The position numbers were made by a program, and so were the translations under genes. The notes under the pieces were generated by a model. It saw only the letters and a list, made by a program, of their open reading frames with translations. It did no database searches and was not told the DNA's origin. 64,000 nucleotides of DNA from an uncultured Saprospiraceae bacterium (GTDB taxonomy: Bacteria; Bacteroidota; Bacteroidia; Chitinophagales; Saprospiraceae), in the NCBI GenBank assembly GCA_937928045.1, contig CALFWO010000056.1, forward strand, positions 1 through 64,000, in the 5' to 3' direction. Positions 28,160 through 37,547 of the stretch are shown here, in pieces. Numbering within the stretch: the stretch's first letter is position 1; each line of letters starts with the position of its first letter.

Positions 28160-30157
28160 ATGCCAGCTCAGACCAAACCAAATATAAATTTCAAGAAAGG
28201 CAGACTTTCTAAAGCCACCTTGATTGAACTCTATAAAGCATTACTTCTTCCAAGAATGGTGGAGGAAAAAATGCTGATCTTACTTCGTCAGGGGAGAATT
28301 AGCAAGTGGTTCGCCGGAATCGGCCAAGAAGCGATAGCTGTTGGCTGTGCTATGGCCTTAGAATCTGACGAAATGATTTTCCCAATGCACCGAAATCTTG
28401 GAGTATTTACTTCAAGAAATATCCCATTGGAACGTTTGTTCGCTCAATGGCAAGGAAAAGAAATGGGATTCACAAATGGTCGAGATCGATCCTTTCACTT
28501 TGGGTCACTTGAGCATTCGATTGTAGGAATGATTTCGCACCTAGGACCACAATTATCTTTGGCTTCAGGAGTTGCACTTGCTCATAAATTGCAAGGAGAA
28601 GGCAAAGTATCCCTGGCATTTTCAGGAGAAGGAGGAACCAGCCAAGGAGAATTTCATGAGGCTTTAAATACGGCTTCAGTATGGAAACTACCAGTAATCT
28701 TCGTGGTAGAAAATAATGGTTACGGACTATCAACACCGACAGAAGAACAATTTCGATGTGCTCAAATTGCAGACAAAGGAGTCGGCTATGGAATGAGGTC
28801 CTATACCATCGATGGAAATAATGTTTTAGAAGTTTTTCAGACGATAAAGAAATTAAGCAAAGAACTTAGAGAAAATCCAGAGCCAATTTTATTGGAATGT
28901 ATGACCTTTAGAAGGCGAGGACATGAAGAGGCCTCTGGAACAAAATATGTTCCCAAGGAATTGATGGAATATTGGGCTGCAAAAGATCCAGTTGAAAATT
29001 ACGAACAGTTTCTAATCGAACAAAGCATTATCACAGAGACTGATGTGGAGGTTTGGAAAAAGGAAAATAAAGAAGCAATTAATGCTGGCCTAGAAGTGGC
29101 TTATGCAGAACCAATGCCAAAGGTTGAGTTGAGCAAGGAAATGTCTGATGTTTTCAATAACAGCCAAGTGGAAACGGTTGCTCCGCAGGGATCAACTAAA
29201 CCCATTAGATTTGTTGATGCTTTGCACCAAGGATTAGAGCAAGCGATGGAGAAATATTCCAACTTGGTTTTAATGGGACAGGACATAGGAGACTACGGTG
29301 GTGTATTTAAGATCACAGATGGATTTACCAAGACTTTTGGCAAAGAGCGGGTTAGAAACACCCCCCTTTGCGAATCGGCAATTATTGGAATTGGATTGGG
29401 CCTAAGTTTGAAAGGAATGAAGGCGATGGTTGAAATGCAATTTGCTGATTTTGTTACTTGCGGTTTCAATCAGATAATTAATAACCTAGCCAAATTAAAC
29501 TACAGATGGGGACATGCACCTGATGTGGTAATACGACTCCCCACTGGAGGAGGTGTTGGCGCAGGACCTTTCCATTCTCAATCTAATGAAGCTTGGTTTT
29601 TCCATACGCCAGGTTTAAAGATAGTTTACCCAAGTACTCCGGAAGATGCAAAGGGATTATTGTTGGCTAGTTTTGCCGATCCAAATCCTGTTTTATTTTT
29701 TGAACACAAAGCTTTGTACAGAAGTCTAACTTCAGATGTGCCAGAAGACTATTACACTTTGCCAATTGGGAAAGCACGGACTGTTAAATCAGGTTACGAA
29801 CTTAGTATTATTACCTATGGAATGGGCGTCCATTGGGCCATTGAAATCTGTGATGAAATGAATGTGGAAGCAGAGATCTTAGATCTCAGATCATTAGCCC
29901 CACTGGATTATGAGGCTATTGAAGAAGCAGTAAAGAAAACCAATAAAGTGATTATTCTTCATGAAGATTCGCTCACAGGTGGAATTGGAGGAGAACTTTC
30001 AGCTTATATTTCAGAGCATCTATTTGAATATTTGGATGGACCTGTTTTGCGCGCAGCTAGCTTAGATACACCGATCCCATTTGCAGTTCCCTTGGAGCAC
30101 CAATATTTGCCAAAAGATCGATTAAAGGTTCAAATTGAAAAACTGCTAAACTATTAA
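28160..30157 (+). CDS. fused 2-oxoacid dehydrogenase E1 alpha/beta
   Basis: The protein (665 residues) joins E1-alpha (about 1-315) and E1-beta (about 330-665), which are usually separate genes. It catalyses thiamine-diphosphate-dependent oxidative decarboxylation of a branched-chain or other 2-oxoacid and feeds a lipoyl E2. The alpha half has the ThDP-Mg motif GEGGTSQGEFHE...VVENN, with GEG in place of the usual GDG. The beta half has VEMQFADFVTCGFNQI and RLPTGGGVGAGPFHSQS. A paralog lies at 50195-52264. The E2 partner is not adjacent; the oxoglutarate E2 at 16108 is unlikely to be it. Fused E1 proteins are common in Bacteroidota. Confidence 0.92.
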   Translation: MPAQTKPNINFKKGRLSKATLIELYKALLLPRMVEEKMLILLRQGRISKWFAGIGQEAIAVGCAMALESDEMIFPMHRNLGVFTSRNIPLERLFAQWQGKEMGFTNGRDRSFHFGSLEHSIVGMISHLGPQLSLASGVALAHKLQGEGKVSLAFSGEGGTSQGEFHEALNTASVWKLPVIFVVENNGYGLSTPTEEQFRCAQIADKGVGYGMRSYTIDGNNVLEVFQTIKKLSKELRENPEPILLECMTFRRRGHEEASGTKYVPKELMEYWAAKDPVENYEQFLIEQSIITETDVEVWKKENKEAINAGLEVAYAEPMPKVELSKEMSDVFNNSQVETVAPQGSTKPIRFVDALHQGLEQAMEKYSNLVLMGQDIGDYGGVFKITDGFTKTFGKERVRNTPLCESAIIGIGLGLSLKGMKAMVEMQFADFVTCGFNQIINNLAKLNYRWGHAPDVVIRLPTGGGVGAGPFHSQSNEAWFFHTPGLKIVYPSTPEDAKGLLLASFADPNPVLFFEHKALYRSLTSDVPEDYYTLPIGKARTVKSGYELSIITYGMGVHWAIEICDEMNVEAEILDLRSLAPLDYEAIEEAVKKTNKVIILHEDSLTGGIGGELSAYISEHLFEYLDGPVLRAASLDTPIPFAVPLEHQYLPKDRLKVQIEKLLNY

Positions 30158-30233
30158 AAGCTATTCAATGACTAAGCATCAGTTGAATTGATTATTCAAG
30201 TGACGATAAGCAACGATATTCGTCCAAATAGCG

Positions 30234-30265
30234 TTTGACTGTTTGAAAGGTAAATACTACTTTCG
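30234..30265 (+). promoter_or_regulatory. promoter of DUF5606 gene
   Basis: TTTG (30234-30237), exactly 20 bases, then TACTTTCG (30258-30265). It is the cleanest two-part promoter in the window and lies 21 bases before the ATG. Confidence 0.7.
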
Positions 30266-30286
30266 CAACCGCAAAAAAAGATAGAT

Positions 30287-30793
30287 ATGAAATTTGATGA
30301 AATGGTCGCTGTGAGTGGCTTGAGTGGAATTTATAAATTGATAGCGAATCGATCCAACGGATTGATAATTGAAGATGTGGATACAGGAAAGCGAAAGCTA
30401 GCTCCGGCAAGAAAGCATCAATTTACTCCTCTAGCATCTATTGGAATCTATACTGGAGAAGAAGATACAGCTGAATTGGCCGTGATCTTTAGAGAAATGC
30501 GAGATCAGTTTGAGAAAAACCCTCCGGTGGCTTCATCCGCTTCTGGTGAAGAATTGTCAAACTATTTTGCCTCTATACTTCCAAATTATGATAGAGACCG
30601 AGTTTTTTCCGGAGATATCAAAAAGGTTATCAAGTGGTTCAAATTCTTGAACGAAAGAAATATCATTCCTGAAGAGGAAGTGGAAGAAGCCAAGGAAGAA
30701 GCCAAGGAAGAATCCATGGAAGAGGTTGTTGCAGAAGCACCAAAGCCAAAGAAAAAAGCGAAGGCCAAACCTAAGAAAGAATCTGCAAAATAA
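30287..30793 (+). CDS. DUF5606 family protein
   Basis: 168 residues. The first ~130 match DUF5606, a small Bacteroidota-specific family (VSGLSGIYKLIANRSNGLI, and the NYFASILPNYDRDRVF segment). The tail from about 127 is low complexity: Glu-rich repeats (EEVEEAKEEAKEES), then a Lys/Pro/Ala-rich stretch, probably disordered. Function unknown; cytoplasmic, no signal peptide. Promoter is strong and close. Confidence 0.9.
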   Translation: MKFDEMVAVSGLSGIYKLIANRSNGLIIEDVDTGKRKLAPARKHQFTPLASIGIYTGEEDTAELAVIFREMRDQFEKNPPVASSASGEELSNYFASILPNYDRDRVFSGDIKKVIKWFKFLNERNIIPEEEVEEAKEEAKEESMEEVVAEAPKPKKKAKAKPKKESAK

Positions 30794-30794
30794 T

Positions 30795-31196
30795 TTACTG
30801 AACCAAGTTCATAAAATCTCGAACTAAGTTTAAAGTTTGTTGTGGTGAAAGTTTTTCACCTGACCAGTTTAATTCTGAAAAGTGCTTCTTCAGGTATTTC
30901 TGTTTAGCAGTTAATGCTAGCTGATTCTGTATTTGATCTCGCTGGGTTTTACTTCGATCCGGATTCTTCATCAGCTTTTCCGTGATTTCATTGTTCTTGG
31001 TAATCTCACGAGTCATCAATTCTAATATTTGATCTCGCTGTCCAACAAGTTGATCAGAAGATTGATTGATTCCACTCTCAAGCTTGTTTAAGGCTTGAAG
31101 AAATTCAATTTTGATAGCTTTTGATTCATTTAAGTCTTGCGCCTGAATTAAAAAGGGAAGAAACAATAAAAGAAATGATGTGATTTTTAAAGACAT
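30795..31196 (-). CDS. small exported helical protein of unknown function
   Basis: 133 residues from ATG 31196 (MSLKITSF), preferred over a TTG four codons upstream. A signal peptide ends near LIQAQ. The mature part is predicted to be alpha-helical and is rich in Gln, Glu and Lys (REITKNNEITEKLMKNPDRS). No family recognised. It converges with DUF5606, one base between stops. Confidence 0.7.
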   Translation of the reverse strand: MSLKITSFLLLFLPFLIQAQDLNESKAIKIEFLQALNKLESGINQSSDQLVGQRDQILELMTREITKNNEITEKLMKNPDRSKTQRDQIQNQLALTAKQKYLKKHFSELNWSGEKLSPQQTLNLVRDFMNLVQ

Positions 31197-31340
31197 AGTT
31201 GGGAACAAATGTGATTTGAAAAGGTCTGGAGCCGAAAGAAATCCTATCTATTATTTGATAATCAACGAACTAGATTTCTTTTTTCGGTTTCAGAATTCAA
31301 ATGAATATATTGGTTTTCCTTCTAATATTATACCAATATG

Positions 31341-31348
31341 TATATTTG
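31341..31348 (+). promoter_or_regulatory. -7 box of 31369 gene
   Basis: TATATTTG, 20 bases before the ATG. Confidence 0.5.
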
Positions 31349-31368
31349 CAAGTAAATAATCAAGAAAG

Positions 31369-32106
31369 ATGAAATCCTTAAACTCCCTGTTGATTTGCCT
31401 TTTGGCTTCCTCATTTTTGTTTGCGCAAGACATGGTAGAAGTGGATACCACTAAAATGCCCAATAATTTTATTAAGATTTTCAAGAATTTCAGGTACGAA
31501 TCTTTGCCAGATCTGGTGTTCGATGGACCAGAATTCAATTATTTTGTCGAGCGTCAGGACTTGTTTGGTTCAGGAGTAGGAATTGCATTTTCACATAGTA
31601 ATGACAATGGAAATTTCTGGGAAATAGGATTGGCAGAGATGATGTTTTCTGGATCAAATGAAACAACTACCTATATCGAAGTGGATACCTTGCTTTATCA
31701 GAATTATAGACAACAGTCTTATGCTCGAAGAGACTTTTTTGGACACATTGCCTACGGGTTTACCCTAGGAGAAGGAGAAACAGGGAAGTGGAGAATGACA
31801 GCAGCTGCGGCATTAATGCCATTTTTACAATCGATTGATGTGCTTTCGGAAGATGATGAAAGTTTAAATGTTTCTGCAAATATTGTTGGTGTTTCAATAG
31901 CAGCTTATCCCGCAGTACAATTTAAAATTTTCAAAAAGGGTTATTTAGATATTTCCTTACCGATTCGAATTTTCAGAGCAGCGTCTTTCACCGGCGACTC
32001 CGGCAATCCTTTTTTGAATTTAAGAGAGGTTCAACAATCTACTGCGGATATAGATTTTGTTCCTTCCATTTATGAATTACGTTTGGGACTATCCATTGGA
32101 TTATAA
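31369..32106 (+). CDS. putative outer-membrane beta-barrel protein
   Basis: 245 residues. A signal peptide ends at SFLFAQ. The rest alternates polar and aromatic residues in a strand pattern (FFGHIAYGFTLG, YLDISLPIRIF), ending in ELRLGLSIGL, as in small outer-membrane barrels. No specific family recognised. Confidence 0.7.
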   Translation: MKSLNSLLICLLASSFLFAQDMVEVDTTKMPNNFIKIFKNFRYESLPDLVFDGPEFNYFVERQDLFGSGVGIAFSHSNDNGNFWEIGLAEMMFSGSNETTTYIEVDTLLYQNYRQQSYARRDFFGHIAYGFTLGEGETGKWRMTAAAALMPFLQSIDVLSEDDESLNVSANIVGVSIAAYPAVQFKIFKKGYLDISLPIRIFRAASFTGDSGNPFLNLREVQQSTADIDFVPSIYELRLGLSIGL

Positions 32107-32114
32107 ATAAAAAT

Positions 32115-32136
32115 TACCTTTGTATTTTTACCTTTG
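32115..32136 (+). promoter_or_regulatory. tandem -7 boxes before 32192 gene
   Basis: Two identical TACCTTTG elements, at 32115-32122 and 32129-32136, 14 bases apart. Either could drive the next gene. Confidence 0.5.
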
Positions 32137-32191
32137 GTAAGCAACTAATTCGGGTGCAATTTCATCGTAAGTATATTATAGCTATTATTTT

Positions 32192-32797
32192 ATGAGATTT
32201 TTGTCAATCATCTTTTGTTTTGTGATCCTATCGATTTCTACTCAGGTAGCTGGGCAAGATTTTTTGAACAGTAATAGTGGACCAAGAGAAGATGGTAGTA
32301 TTGAAGAGCAAATTGACTATCTAGTCAAAGAGTCTAATAATTACAAGACTTATAAAGTGATTCCTAAAGTAAAAATCCAGAAGTTGAAAGCAAATATCTT
32401 AGATACTTTGGCTTCCGTTCGAGGAAAACTTCGTGAGGCAAAGAATACTTTAGGTGAAAAAAACAATTCCATTGCGTCGTTAAATACAAGATTGTCTGAT
32501 TTGCAATCTAATCTAGATCAAACGAATACTGAAAAAAATAGTATCTCTTTTCTTGGAATGAATATGGGCAAAGGAGCTTACAAAACCTTGATGTGGTTCA
32601 TCGTTGCGGCCTTGGCTTCTTTGCTAGGTTTTTTCATTTTTAAGTTTAAAGAAAGCAATATTGATACTGTAAGTACTAGAAAGGATTACGAAGAACTACA
32701 AAAAGAGTTTGAAGAACACCGCAAGCGCTCTCTTGAAAGAGAACAAAAGGCCATGCGTAAATTGCAGGATGAACTTAACCGAAAATCTCAGGTATAA
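32192..32797 (+). CDS. coiled-coil protein with one membrane helix
   Basis: 201 residues. A signal peptide (to about 22, STQVAGQ) is followed by a periplasmic coiled coil (about 75-115), a membrane helix (about 130-150, TLMWFIVAALASLLGFFIF), and a charged cytoplasmic coiled coil. Similar Bacteroidota proteins have been labelled tRNA (guanine-N1)-methyltransferase in databases. Nothing here resembles TrmD, so that name should not be used. Function unknown. Confidence 0.75.
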   Translation: MRFLSIIFCFVILSISTQVAGQDFLNSNSGPREDGSIEEQIDYLVKESNNYKTYKVIPKVKIQKLKANILDTLASVRGKLREAKNTLGEKNNSIASLNTRLSDLQSNLDQTNTEKNSISFLGMNMGKGAYKTLMWFIVAALASLLGFFIFKFKESNIDTVSTRKDYEELQKEFEEHRKRSLEREQKAMRKLQDELNRKSQV

Positions 32798-32845
32798 CCC
32801 TAGCGTTAGTCACCTTTCACTTTTTCCCTTATAAATTGCCTATCA

Positions 32846-32871
32846 TTAGTCGAATTACAAATTCGGACTAA
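32846..32871. repeat. inverted repeat upstream of the paa operon
   Basis: TTAGTCGAATT (32846-32856) and AATTCGGACTAA (32860-32871) are complementary except for one extra G, with an ACA spacer. It may be a terminator for the upstream gene or a second operator. Confidence 0.45.
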
Positions 32872-32953
32872 AAACTGATCTTCCTGAGCAGATTTACCAT
32901 TTCTTATTAGTGCGAAACTCATTATTTGATAGAATTTAACGGTTAAAAGCCTT

Positions 32954-32961
32954 TACCTTTG
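32954..32961 (+). promoter_or_regulatory. -7 box of paa operon
   Basis: TACCTTTG, with a possible TTTG at 32925-32928. Leader of about 90 bases to paaA. Confidence 0.6.
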
Positions 32962-32968
32962 TCAAAAA

Positions 32969-32984
32969 ACGAACATTTGTTCGT
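32969..32984. promoter_or_regulatory. TetR-type operator overlapping the paa transcription start
   Basis: ACGAACA-TT-TGTTCGT is a perfect inverted repeat with 7-base arms, beginning eight bases after the promoter box. Its position would block the polymerase. TetR-family repressors that respond to phenylacetyl-CoA are known for paa operons elsewhere; the regulator gene is not in this window. Confidence 0.7.
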
Positions 32985-33053
32985 AAATTATTTTGAACTC
33001 TCTTTCGTTCAGGCTATCTTTGGAATATTCCTAATCAGATAAAGCTTTAGCAC

Positions 33054-34001
33054 ATGGATATTAAAAGTCTTCAAGATCGCTTTCAGGAAAAAGTAGATGC
33101 CGAAATTAAAATCGAACCTCGAGATTGGATGCCGGATGATTATCGTAAAACTTTAATTCGTCAAATTTCTCAGCATGCGCATTCTGAAATCGTTGGAATG
33201 TTGCCAGAGGGAAATTGGATTACTCGTGCCCCTTCATTGAGAAGAAAGCTTGGGTTATTGGCAAAGGTTCAAGATGAAGCCGGACACGGATTATACCTCT
33301 ATTCAGCTTGCGAAACATTAGGTGTTGAACGAGATGATTTATTCCAACAACTGAATTCAGGAAAGGCGAAGTATTCGAGCATTTTTAATTATCCTACTGT
33401 TACTTGGGCAGATATTGGAACGGTTGGCTGGTTGGTAGATGGCGCTGCGATTATGAATCAAGTACCACTTTGCCGTTGTTCCTATGGTCCATATGCCAGA
33501 GCAATGGTTCGTGTTTGTAAAGAAGAAAGTTTTCACCAACGTCAAGGCTTTGAAATCTTGTTGACCTTGTCCAAAGGTACAGAAGATCAAAAAGCAATGT
33601 TGCAGGACGCTGTCAATAGATGGTGGTGGCCAGCATTAATGATGTTTGGTCCAAATGATGCAGATTCTCCACATACTGCTCGATCAATGAATTGGAAAAT
33701 TAAAAGATTTACCAACGATGAGCTCCGTCAAAAATTTGTGGATGTATGTGTCGCTCAGGCAGAAATTTTAAATGTAACCTTGCCCGATCCGGATCTGAAA
33801 TTTAATGAAGAAACAGGCCATTATGATTTCGGCGCTATCGATTGGGATGAGTTCTGGGCTGTTGTAAAAGGAAATGGTCCTTGCAACAAACAACGATTGG
33901 TTGCTAGAAATAAAGCGCATGACGAAGGTGCATGGGTGCGAGAAGCCGCTATCGCATTTGCTGAGAAAAAGAAACAACGTGAAATGGCCGTGGCCAGCTA
34001 A
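33054..34001 (+). CDS. paaA: phenylacetyl-CoA epoxidase catalytic subunit
   Basis: Diiron subunit of the PaaABCE multicomponent monooxygenase, which epoxidises the ring of phenylacetyl-CoA using O2. 315 residues, the usual length. Ligands are visible: E45 (HSEIVG), E75 and H78 ([11 protein letters not shown]), and E158 with H161 ([12 protein letters not shown]). First gene of a seven-gene operon behind the operator at 32969-32984. 27 bases separate it from paaB. Confidence 0.97.
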   Translation: MDIKSLQDRFQEKVDAEIKIEPRDWMPDDYRKTLIRQISQHAHSEIVGMLPEGNWITRAPSLRRKLGLLAKVQDEAGHGLYLYSACETLGVERDDLFQQLNSGKAKYSSIFNYPTVTWADIGTVGWLVDGAAIMNQVPLCRCSYGPYARAMVRVCKEESFHQRQGFEILLTLSKGTEDQKAMLQDAVNRWWWPALMMFGPNDADSPHTARSMNWKIKRFTNDELRQKFVDVCVAQAEILNVTLPDPDLKFNEETGHYDFGAIDWDEFWAVVKGNGPCNKQRLVARNKAHDEGAWVREAAIAFAEKKKQREMAVAS

Positions 34002-34028
34002 ATTCTAATATTAATTAATTCAATTTGT

Positions 34029-34313
34029 ATGAAAAATAATTGGCCACTTTGGGAAGTTTTTATTCGTTCTCGACAAGGTTTAAATCATAAGCATGTCGGA
34101 AGTTTGCATGCTGCGGATGCAGATATGGCAATTGAGAATGCACGTGATGTTTACACAAGGAGATCAGAAGGTGTCAGTATTTGGGTGGTTCCTTCTGAAC
34201 AAATAACAGCCTCAAATCCAGATCAAAAAGATGAACTCTTTGATCCAGCTGAAGATAAAGTGTATAGGCATCCTACTTTTTATGATCTTCCTGATGGAAT
34301 AACACACATGTAA
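34029..34313 (+). CDS. paaB: phenylacetyl-CoA epoxidase subunit PaaB
   Basis: 94-residue small subunit that bridges PaaA-PaaC dimers. Recognised by WPLWEVFIRSRQGLNHKHVG and the YTRRSEGVSIWVV segment, with HPTFYDLPDG at the C-terminus. Two bases before paaC. Confidence 0.97.
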   Translation: MKNNWPLWEVFIRSRQGLNHKHVGSLHAADADMAIENARDVYTRRSEGVSIWVVPSEQITASNPDQKDELFDPAEDKVYRHPTFYDLPDGITHM

Positions 34314-34315
34314 CG

Positions 34316-35062
34316 ATGAAGAAATTTGAATACGTTTTGCGTTTAGCAGATTCACCATTAATTCTGGGACAAAGATTGTGTGAGTGGTGTGGCCATGGTC
34401 CGATCTTAGAACAAGATATAGCCTTATCTAATATAGCATTAGATCTGTTAGGACTGTCTAGGAATCTTTTTCAATATGCTGCAGAATTGAAAGGTGGAAA
34501 CGTTACCGAAGATGATTTGGCTTTTACTCGTCAAGAAAGAGAATATCAAAATTTCTTGATCTGCGAACAAGAAAATGGACACTGGGGGAAGACACTCTTG
34601 AGACAATTCTTTTTTGATGTCTACCAATACTATTTTTTGCATGCACTTAAAAATTCCTCCGACGAACGATTAGCAGCTATCGCTCTCAAATCAATCAAAG
34701 AAGTAACTTATCACATGAGGTACTCTTCGGAGTGGGTGATAAGACTAGGAGACGGAACTACCGAGAGTCACGGAAAAATGTTGGATGCCTTGGAAGCCCT
34801 TTGGCCGTTCACAGGCGAGTTGACTCAGTTTGATGAATTGGATTTGGAGATGGAAAAAATTGGTGTCATTAAGAACTTGGCTCAAATTCCGTCGCAATGG
34901 ACCAATAAAGTCATTGAAATATTGGGTATGGCAACCTTACCGATTCCAGAAAAGGGATGGATGCAAAAAGGAGGAAAAAGTGGAGTACATACAGAAGCAA
35001 TGGGTTTTATTTTGGCAGAAATGCAATACATGCAACGTGCCTACCCAGGAGCGAAATGGTAA
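34316..35062 (+). CDS. paaC: phenylacetyl-CoA epoxidase structural subunit
   Basis: 248 residues. The ferritin-like partner of PaaA, lacking a full set of iron ligands but keeping the fold (ADSPLILGQRLCEWCGHGP, EVTYHMRYSSEWVIRLGDGT, GGKSGVHTE). It supports PaaA in the heterodimer. The stop abuts the paaD start directly. Confidence 0.97.
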   Translation: MKKFEYVLRLADSPLILGQRLCEWCGHGPILEQDIALSNIALDLLGLSRNLFQYAAELKGGNVTEDDLAFTRQEREYQNFLICEQENGHWGKTLLRQFFFDVYQYYFLHALKNSSDERLAAIALKSIKEVTYHMRYSSEWVIRLGDGTTESHGKMLDALEALWPFTGELTQFDELDLEMEKIGVIKNLAQIPSQWTNKVIEILGMATLPIPEKGWMQKGGKSGVHTEAMGFILAEMQYMQRAYPGAKW

Positions 35063-35554
35063 ATGATGAACGTTCAAGAAAAAGATGTCTGGCAGATCCT
35101 GGAAAAAGTAACTGATCCCGAAGTACCGGTATTAACCATCTTAGATTTAGGAATAGTTCGTGAAGTAAAAATTACTGAGCAATCTTGTGATGTGACGATC
35201 ACCCCAACCTATACCGGTTGTCCGGCAATGAACGTTATTGCTATGCAGATTCGAATGGAATTGATGGCAGAAGGTTTTCAAAATGTAAATATAAAAGAAG
35301 TACTTAGTCCAGCTTGGACAACTGCCTGGATGTCTGAAGCTGGTAAAAGAAAATTAAAAGCATATGGAATAGCTCCTCCGCAAGAAGGTACTATCGACAA
35401 GTCTGCATTATTCAGCGAAGCAAAACCTGTGCAATGCCCGCATTGCGAATCGCAGAATACTAAGATGACTTCCCAATTTGGGTCAACTGCTTGCAAAGCA
35501 ATGTATGGCTGCTTAGACTGTTTGGAACCGTTTGACTATTTCAAATGTCATTAA
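35063..35554 (+). CDS. paaD: PaaD, Fe-S maturation factor of the epoxidase
   Basis: 163 residues. An N-terminal MIP18/DUF59 domain (DPEVPVLTILDLGIVR, TYTGCPAMNVI) is followed by a C-terminal zinc ribbon (CPHC near 132-135, later CLDC). PaaD is needed for active epoxidase, probably for iron-sulfur loading of PaaE. Two possible adjacent ATGs (35063, 35066). Notably paaE does not follow. Confidence 0.95.
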   Translation: MMNVQEKDVWQILEKVTDPEVPVLTILDLGIVREVKITEQSCDVTITPTYTGCPAMNVIAMQIRMELMAEGFQNVNIKEVLSPAWTTAWMSEAGKRKLKAYGIAPPQEGTIDKSALFSEAKPVQCPHCESQNTKMTSQFGSTACKAMYGCLDCLEPFDYFKCH

Positions 35555-35600
35555 GTACTTTTTTGTCAATTGTTCTAATCCAAATTTATAACTTCACTTC

Positions 35601-36380
35601 ATGGAATTAATAAACTTTACTAAAGAAAATGGAGTAGGGAAGATCGTCTTAAATCGGCCTGAAAAATTTAATTCGTTTGTTCGAGAAATGATGATGGCGT
35701 TTCATGCCGCTCTAAATGATTGTCAACAAGATGAATCGATCAGATGTATTTTGGTTACGGCGACCGGAAAAGCATTTTGCGCAGGTCAAGATTTAGCCGA
35801 AGCTATCGATGAGGATAATGGATTAGATTTAGAAAAAATAGTTAACCAACATTACAATCCTTGTATCAAACGATTAAGGGAAATTGAAAAACCTATCGTA
35901 GCTGCAGTGAATGGAGTTGCGGCTGGTGCCGGCGCAAATATTGCATTAGCCTGTGATATAGTTGTTGCCAAAGAATCGGCCACTTTCATCCAAGCGTTCT
36001 CAAAAATTGGTTTGATACCTGATAGTGGTGGAACCTATACTTTACCTCGATTAATAGGATTACAAAAAGCGACTGCGCTTATGATGCTTGGGGATAAAGT
36101 CTCCGCTGAGGAGGCCGAAAGATTGGGAATGATTTATAAGTTTTTTCCAGATGATTCATTCGATGAAGAGGTAGAAAAAATAACAAGGAAATTAGCTGGA
36201 ATGCCTACTAAAGGACTTGGCTTAACAAAAAGAGCATTGAATCTTTCTTTGACCAACGGACTGGATACTCAACTAGATATCGAAGAGCACCTTCAAGCAG
36301 AAGCAGGAGAAAGTGAAGATTACAAGGAAGGGGTAGCAGCATTTTTAGAAAAAAGAAAACCAACTTTCGTTGGAAAATAA
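35601..36380 (+). CDS. paaG: 1,2-epoxyphenylacetyl-CoA isomerase
   Basis: 259-residue crotonase-fold enzyme that converts the ring epoxide to oxepin-CoA. The catalytic Asp of this branch is present at D141 (LIPDSGGTYTLPR), where ordinary hydratases have Glu. The oxyanion hole segment is GKAFCAGQDL. Located between paaD and paaH in the operon. Confidence 0.93.
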   Translation: MELINFTKENGVGKIVLNRPEKFNSFVREMMMAFHAALNDCQQDESIRCILVTATGKAFCAGQDLAEAIDEDNGLDLEKIVNQHYNPCIKRLREIEKPIVAAVNGVAAGAGANIALACDIVVAKESATFIQAFSKIGLIPDSGGTYTLPRLIGLQKATALMMLGDKVSAEEAERLGMIYKFFPDDSFDEEVEKITRKLAGMPTKGLGLTKRALNLSLTNGLDTQLDIEEHLQAEAGESEDYKEGVAAFLEKRKPTFVGK

Positions 36381-36386
36381 ATCAAT

Positions 36387-37547
36387 ATGAAATTTGCAGT
36401 AATTGGTGCTGGATCCATGGGCCGCGGTATTGCGCAAGTCATGGCGCAATCTGGTGCAACCGTTTTTTTAATAGATAAATTTGAAAAAGCGATTGAAACG
36501 GCAAAAGCTCATCATGCAAAGATTTTTGCAAGATTGGTTGAAAAAGGAAAATGGTCTGAGGCGCAAAAAACAGAAATTGCTTCTAGGATTGTTTATCAGC
36601 ATGATTTTAGAGGTCTTGAAGTATGTGCCTTTGTGATTGAAGCCATTATTGAAAATGTAGAAATCAAAAAATCGCTTTTTCAAGAATTGGAAGCGATTGT
36701 AGATGATAAATGCATTTTAGCTTCTAACACCTCATCGCTTTCTATTGCCAGTTTAGGTGCTGCATTAAAAAAACCTGAGCGATGTATTGGTGTTCACTTT
36801 TTTAATCCAGCTCCACTAATGAAGTTAGTGGAAATTATTCCAGCCATTCAAACGTCAAAAGAAACGCTTCAATCCACAACGGATTTGGTGAATGGGTGGA
36901 AGAAGATTACTGTCCTTGCGAAAGACACCCCTGGTTTTATTGTAAACCGTGTGGCTAGACCTTTCTATGGCGAAGCCCTTCGTATTTACGAAGAAGGATT
37001 CGCAAATCCTGAGACCATTGACTACGCTATGACTGAAATTGGCGGCTTTAGAATGGGACCATTTACACTGATGGATTATATCGGTAACGACATCAACTAT
37101 ATCGTCACCGAAACGGTTTTTAAATCGTTCTACTATGATGCTAGATACAAGCCAGCTTTTACTCAAAAGAGATTAGCAGAAGCCGGCTACTTCGGAAGAA
37201 AAACAGGGAGAGGATATTTTGACTATGGCCCTGATGCTGAGCCTAAGATAATTAATAAGGAAGAGCTATTGCTTAAAAATATATTTTGGCGAATTCTTGT
37301 GATGCTCATCAATGAAGCGGCCGATGCGCTCTACTTAAATATTGCCAGCAAAGAGGATATTGATTTGGCAATGACCAAAGGAGTAAATTACCCAAAGGGT
37401 CTTTTGGCATGGGCGGACGAAAAAGGAATCGATCATTGCGTAGATACATTGGACCGCTTATTTAATGAATACCATGAAGAAAGATATCGATGCAGCCCAT
37501 TGCTTAGAAGGATGAAAAAGGATAACCTTAAATTTTTCAGATCATGA
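36387..37547 (+). CDS. paaH: 3-hydroxyadipyl-CoA dehydrogenase
   Basis: 386 residues. The N-terminal Rossmann NAD-binding motif is GAGSMGRGIAQ (7-17). The catalytic His is in IGVHFFNPAP and the Asn in ASNTSSLS. After the first C-terminal domain (TPGFIVNRVARPFYGEALR) there is a second partial one. It is intermediate in length between plain HBD (about 285) and E. coli PaaH (about 475). Context assigns it to oxidation of 3-hydroxyadipyl-CoA. It overlaps paaI by four bases. Confidence 0.93.
   Translation: MKFAVIGAGSMGRGIAQVMAQSGATVFLIDKFEKAIETAKAHHAKIFARLVEKGKWSEAQKTEIASRIVYQHDFRGLEVCAFVIEAIIENVEIKKSLFQELEAIVDDKCILASNTSSLSIASLGAALKKPERCIGVHFFNPAPLMKLVEIIPAIQTSKETLQSTTDLVNGWKKITVLAKDTPGFIVNRVARPFYGEALRIYEEGFANPETIDYAMTEIGGFRMGPFTLMDYIGNDINYIVTETVFKSFYYDARYKPAFTQKRLAEAGYFGRKTGRGYFDYGPDAEPKIINKEELLLKNIFWRILVMLINEAADALYLNIASKEDIDLAMTKGVNYPKGLLAWADEKGIDHCVDTLDRLFNEYHEERYRCSPLLRRMKKDNLKFFRS

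Noticed and set aside
30660-30790. Glu/Lys-rich repeats as a separate repeat element
   Set aside because: They form the in-frame disordered tail of the DUF5606 protein.
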